Assembly: GCA_002842285.1 (NCBI GenBank)
Contig: PHCJ01000033.1
Coordinates: 1-35,501, forward strand
Direction of reading: 5' to 3'
DNA length: 35,501 bases
Source: Betaproteobacteria bacterium HGW-Betaproteobacteria-22
GTDB lineage: Bacteria; Pseudomonadota; Gammaproteobacteria; Burkholderiales; Methylophilaceae
A program made the position numbers and the translations under genes. The first letter of the stretch is position 1. Each line of letters starts with the position of its first letter. Shown piece after piece: positions 32,189 to 35,501 of this stretch. Below the pieces are notes generated by a model that saw nothing but the letters and a program-made list of their open reading frames with translations, was not told where the DNA came from and did no database searches.

Positions 32189-35100
32189 ATGCCTAAAGTA
32201 TCGGCAGCAAAAATCCGCATTCAATTAACAAACCCTGCTGTTATAAAATCGGCAGACGCGCATATTGAAACTTTATTAGGATTTACCGCGCAGGATTTTT
32301 TGTCAGGCAAAGTCTTGCTGAATGAGCGCATTCATCGCGACGATCAGGATATTGCTGATGTGTTGTTTTCAGACGCACCCTGCCAGGTACCGCAAAGTGT
32401 GAATTTGCGCATTAGACACAAAGATGGCCATATATGCTGTATCAAAAGTACCTACACTAAAAAGCCGCATGACAATCAGCTAGTGCTCGAGCTTCAGTTG
32501 CAGGATGTAAAAAGTTTATGGCAGCCGCACACCGAGCAGCACATGCAAAGCAACTTTAAAGCCATGATGGATAATACCGATGACTTTATTTATTTTAAAG
32601 ACCGCAATCATGTGTTTACAGGCGCGAGCGAGTCATTGGTCAAAACGGCACCGCAATTAGCGCACTGGGAAAACTTTTTAGGACGCACCGATTACGATGT
32701 TTATCCGGAAGAATACGCAGATATTTATTACAGTTTAGAGAAGAAAATATTTGCAGGCGCAAAAGTGGCGCATGATATTCAAGAAATGCCATTACCGGAT
32801 GGCGAAAAAGGCTGGGTGAGTAACAAGAAATTCCCGATTAAAAGCGCACAAGGCGAAATTACAGGTTTATTCGGTGTTGCCCGTGATGTAACAGAAAGCA
32901 AGCTGACAGAACTTGCGCTGCTTGAAAGTGAAACCACGTTAAAAGAGTCACAAAAAATCGCTGAGCTAGGCAACTATGTGTTTTATATTCCGGAACAAAT
33001 CTGGACAAGCTCTGAAACACTGGACCATATACTTGGCATTGATAGCAGCTACCCACGCACCGAAGCCAGCTGGGACGCGCTGATTCACCCTGATGATCTA
33101 ATGCAGGCCAAGCATTATTTACGACGGAAATTTGCCAAAAAAGCAAAAGAGTTTGACCGAGAATACAGGATTATCCGCCCAAGTGATGGCGAAGAGCGCC
33201 ACATACGCGGTTTAGGCAGACTCGTGCTGGACGCGCATGGCAAGCCTTTGCGCATGCATGGCACCATTCAGGATGTCACGGTGCTTAGAAACGAACTTCT
33301 CAACGAGAAGCGCGCCATATTGGGCAACCAGCTGGTAGGGGCACTTGCATTAAAGCAGCGTAAAATCATTTGGGCCAATCAGGCATTTGAAACCATGCTG
33401 GGATATACGCCAGGTGAGCTTGTGGGCGTTTCCACGCGCCGTTTCTATACCAGCGAACAGGCTTTTCAATCTGTGGAAGCCACCTATGCCGAGATTTCAA
33501 AGTATGGCATTGGCCACACTCAGCATCAATATGTACGCAAAGATGGCAGCCTGATCTGGCTGGCACTAAGTGGCACATTGCTCAATAAAGAGAACGAAGA
33601 ATCACTGTGGACATTTGTCGATATTTCACAGCAGAAAAATGCAGAAAGCGAGCTGCGCATTGCAGCCGTTGCGTTCGAATCGTATGAATCCATGATGATT
33701 ACCGATGCCAACAATATCATCCTGCGTGTGAATCGCGCTTTTACTGAAATGACCGGCTATAAAGCACACGAGGTCATCGGCCGTACGCCCAAGCTGCTTA
33801 AATCAGACCTGCATGACGTAAGCTTTTACGCTGAGATGTGGCGTACACTGCTTGCCAAAGGTAAATGGCAGGGGGAGCTATGGAATAAACGTAAAAATGG
33901 CGAACTTTACCCGGAGCTTTTAACAATTACCGCGGTTAAAAATTCAGAAGGCGATATTACCAACTTTGTTGGCAGTGCAACTGACATTACCCACAGCAAA
34001 GCTGCCGCAGCGCAAATTGAAAATCTCGCCTTCTACGACCACCTCACCGCTTTACCTAATCGCAGGCTGTTACTCGACAGATTAAAGCAGGCATTGCTAT
34101 ACAGTGCAAGATACAACAAGGACGGCGCAATCCTGTTTCTGGATCTGGATCACTTTAAAACCATTAACGATACTTTAGGTCATGATGTCGGGGATATTCT
34201 GCTAAAAGAGGTAGCGAAGCGATTAACAGCGTCTATCCGCGAGGGGGACACCGTCGCACGTCTTGGCGGCGATGAGTTTGTCGTGATGATTGAAGGTTTG
34301 AGCGAAAACAGTGCTGAAGCCGCCGCCCAAACTGAAGATATCGGTGAAAAGATATTGGCCTCGCTGAATGTGCCTTACTTGCTGGCAGGCAAGGAGTATC
34401 AGATTGGAGCAAGCATCGGTGTAGCATTGTTCAGAAATCATCAGGAATCGCTGGACGACCTACTCAAGCATGCAGATATTGCGATGTATCAAGCCAAGAA
34501 AACTGGCAGAAACAATCTACGCTTCTTTGACCCCATCATGCAAGCCAACATTAACGCACGCGTTGCAATGGAAAATGATTTACGGCTGGCAATCAAAGCG
34601 CAGCAATTCGTGCTTTATTACCAGCCTCAGGTTTATCACAATAAAAAAATCACCGGGGCTGAAGTGCTGATCCGCTGGCAGCATCCAAAACTAGGCCTGG
34701 TACCACCGCTTAATTTTATTCCTCTGGCTGAAGAAACAGGACTCATCATCCCCATAGGGGAGTGGGTGTTAAAAATGGCATGCATGCAAATTAAATCGTG
34801 GGAAAACAACGTCCACACTCAAAATCTGCAACTAGCTGTCAATGTGAGTGCAAAACAATTCTTCAAGCCGAATTTTGTCGAATCTGTGATTGAAATCATT
34901 CGACATACGGGCATTAATCCCGACAAACTGAAGCTGGAACTCACTGAAAGCCTAGTGCTCGATGACATCAAGGACACCATTAGCAAAATGCAGCGTTTGC
35001 AATCCATTGGTGTACGCTTTTCCATGGATGACTTTGGCACAGGCCAATCTTCACTGGCTTACCTCACGCAACTGCCTTTAGACCAATTAAAGATTGACCA

Positions 35101-35323
35101 GTCCTTTACGCGTAACATCGGCATTAAACACAGTGATGCCGTCATCGTACAGACAATTATTGGCATGGGACATAATCTCGGCATGGAAATTATTGCCGAG
35201 GGGGTTGAAACCGAGGCTCAGCGTGAATTTCTTCAAAAACACGGTTGTCCGGTGTTTCAGGGTTACCTGTTCAGCAAACCCGTACCCATCGCATCACTCT
35301 CAACCATGCTTGAAGACAATTAA
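32189..35323 (+). CDS. PAS(x5)-GGDEF-EAL c-di-GMP signalling protein
   Basis: A 1044-residue predicted soluble bifunctional c-di-GMP protein (from the ATG at 32189; a GTG at 32180 is also in frame). About five PAS-like domains lie at residues 10-105, 115-235, 250-365, 370-480 and 485-605. Only weak heme or flavin signatures are visible. GGDEF follows (about 615-770) with GGDEF at 693-697 and an REGD I-site. The EAL domain (about 790-1040) reads EVL at 825-827 instead of EAL, but keeps the metal and catalytic residues: NVSAKQF, LELTES, DDFGTG, LKIDQSF, AEGVETEAQ and QGYLFSKP. Phosphodiesterase activity is therefore likely; cyclase activity is possible. The last PAS is similar to the second PAS of the cyclase at 15720-17810. 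No transmembrane segments. Confidence 0.92.
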   Translation: MPKVSAAKIRIQLTNPAVIKSADAHIETLLGFTAQDFLSGKVLLNERIHRDDQDIADVLFSDAPCQVPQSVNLRIRHKDGHICCIKSTYTKKPHDNQLVLELQLQDVKSLWQPHTEQHMQSNFKAMMDNTDDFIYFKDRNHVFTGASESLVKTAPQLAHWENFLGRTDYDVYPEEYADIYYSLEKKIFAGAKVAHDIQEMPLPDGEKGWVSNKKFPIKSAQGEITGLFGVARDVTESKLTELALLESETTLKESQKIAELGNYVFYIPEQIWTSSETLDHILGIDSSYPRTEASWDALIHPDDLMQAKHYLRRKFAKKAKEFDREYRIIRPSDGEERHIRGLGRLVLDAHGKPLRMHGTIQDVTVLRNELLNEKRAILGNQLVGALALKQRKIIWANQAFETMLGYTPGELVGVSTRRFYTSEQAFQSVEATYAEISKYGIGHTQHQYVRKDGSLIWLALSGTLLNKENEESLWTFVDISQQKNAESELRIAAVAFESYESMMITDANNIILRVNRAFTEMTGYKAHEVIGRTPKLLKSDLHDVSFYAEMWRTLLAKGKWQGELWNKRKNGELYPELLTITAVKNSEGDITNFVGSATDITHSKAAAAQIENLAFYDHLTALPNRRLLLDRLKQALLYSARYNKDGAILFLDLDHFKTINDTLGHDVGDILLKEVAKRLTASIREGDTVARLGGDEFVVMIEGLSENSAEAAAQTEDIGEKILASLNVPYLLAGKEYQIGASIGVALFRNHQESLDDLLKHADIAMYQAKKTGRNNLRFFDPIMQANINARVAMENDLRLAIKAQQFVLYYQPQVYHNKKITGAEVLIRWQHPKLGLVPPLNFIPLAEETGLIIPIGEWVLKMACMQIKSWENNVHTQNLQLAVNVSAKQFFKPNFVESVIEIIRHTGINPDKLKLELTESLVLDDIKDTISKMQRLQSIGVRFSMDDFGTGQSSLAYLTQLPLDQLKIDQSFTRNIGIKHSDAVIVQTIIGMGHNLGMEIIAEGVETEAQREFLQKHGCPVFQGYLFSKPVPIASLSTMLEDN

Positions 35324-35399
35324 GCTGAAACAGCGCTAACCATATCTAGCGCCTCTGCTGGCGTAACAAAGCAGGCAAACTGAAAAAACGAATTTCAGC
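35324..35399 (+). terminator. Nested inverted repeats after the GGDEF-EAL gene
   Basis: An inner stem GCGCTA (35333-35338)/TAGCGC (35347-35352) has an 8-base loop. An outer pair, GCTGAAA (35324-35330) and TTTCAGC (35393-35399), brackets the region. There is no strong T-run after either stem. It is placed as a terminator would be, immediately after the stop at 35323. Confidence 0.35.
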
Positions 35400-35451
35400 A
35401 TAGTGTATTCATGCTATATTCCCCATCAATCACAAATAAGCGGGTAACAGC

Positions 35452-35501
35452 ATGATTTCATTACGTTCGATGCTCACCATCTCCACGCTGCTTGTGGCTT
35501 T
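35452..35501 (+). CDS. Start of a gene with signal-peptide-like N-terminus (partial)
   Basis: An ATG at 35452 opens a frame that runs to the end of the window (16 complete codons: MISLRSMLTISTLLVA). A basic residue followed by a hydrophobic run suggests a signal peptide or membrane anchor. A GCGGGTAA stretch about 10 bases upstream could be a weak ribosome site. The product cannot be named. Confidence 0.45.
   Translation, partial: MISLRSMLTISTLLVA

Overview
The window looks like chromosomal DNA of a methylotrophic betaproteobacterium, most likely of the family Methylophilaceae (Methylotenera-like). This is inferred from the betaproteobacterial character of the housekeeping proteins, a moderate GC content judged by eye, and a divergent zwf/pgl pair (the oxidative hexose-phosphate steps that RuMP-cycle methylotrophs use). 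I saw no rRNA, tRNA, CRISPR array, intact insertion sequence or prophage. Most of the window is ordinary core genome; the less ordinary material lies mainly between the genes.

Layout. (1) 1-2570: end of an unidentified gene, then divergent pgl (-) and zwf (+), zwf closed by a strong intrinsic terminator. (2) 2717-5768: dcd, a 160-base possibly structured leader, and a large AdiA-type Orn/Lys/Arg decarboxylase. (3) 5797-11498 (-): a cluster read alaA > hom > thrC > thyA > folA, with 4-base or 1-base overlaps at alaA/hom and thyA/folA. A broken GIY-YIG nuclease gene flanked by REP-like hairpins lies between hom and thrC. (4) 11607-14952 (+): Mth938-like protein, prfC, YchJ-like SEC-C protein, and a winged-helix-like regulator whose ribosome binding site and GTG start can fold into a hairpin. 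(5) 15042-18913 (-): XRE-PAS regulator, CBS4-PAS2-GGDEF cyclase, an intergenic region rich in inverted repeats, and an orphan acidic protein preceded by an 11-unit, 10-bp tandem repeat. (6) 19097-27637: yheS (ABC-F, TTG start) facing the conserved yhdP - nitrilase - tldD group. (7) 27841-35323 (+): orphan 242-aa protein, mfd, and a five-PAS GGDEF-EAL protein. A new gene begins at 35452 and is cut by the window end.

Functional themes are NADPH and pentose supply (zwf/pgl), dTMP and folate (dcd, thyA, folA), threonine and alanine synthesis (hom, thrC, alaA), translation (prfC, yheS), envelope lipid homeostasis (yhdP), transcription-coupled repair (mfd), and c-di-GMP signalling (two large PAS proteins and an adjacent PAS regulator). 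I found no clear new multi-gene system. The best candidates for a second look are the hairpin over the start of the 14434 gene, the 10-bp repeat, the leader before the decarboxylase and the decayed GIY-YIG/REP cassette.
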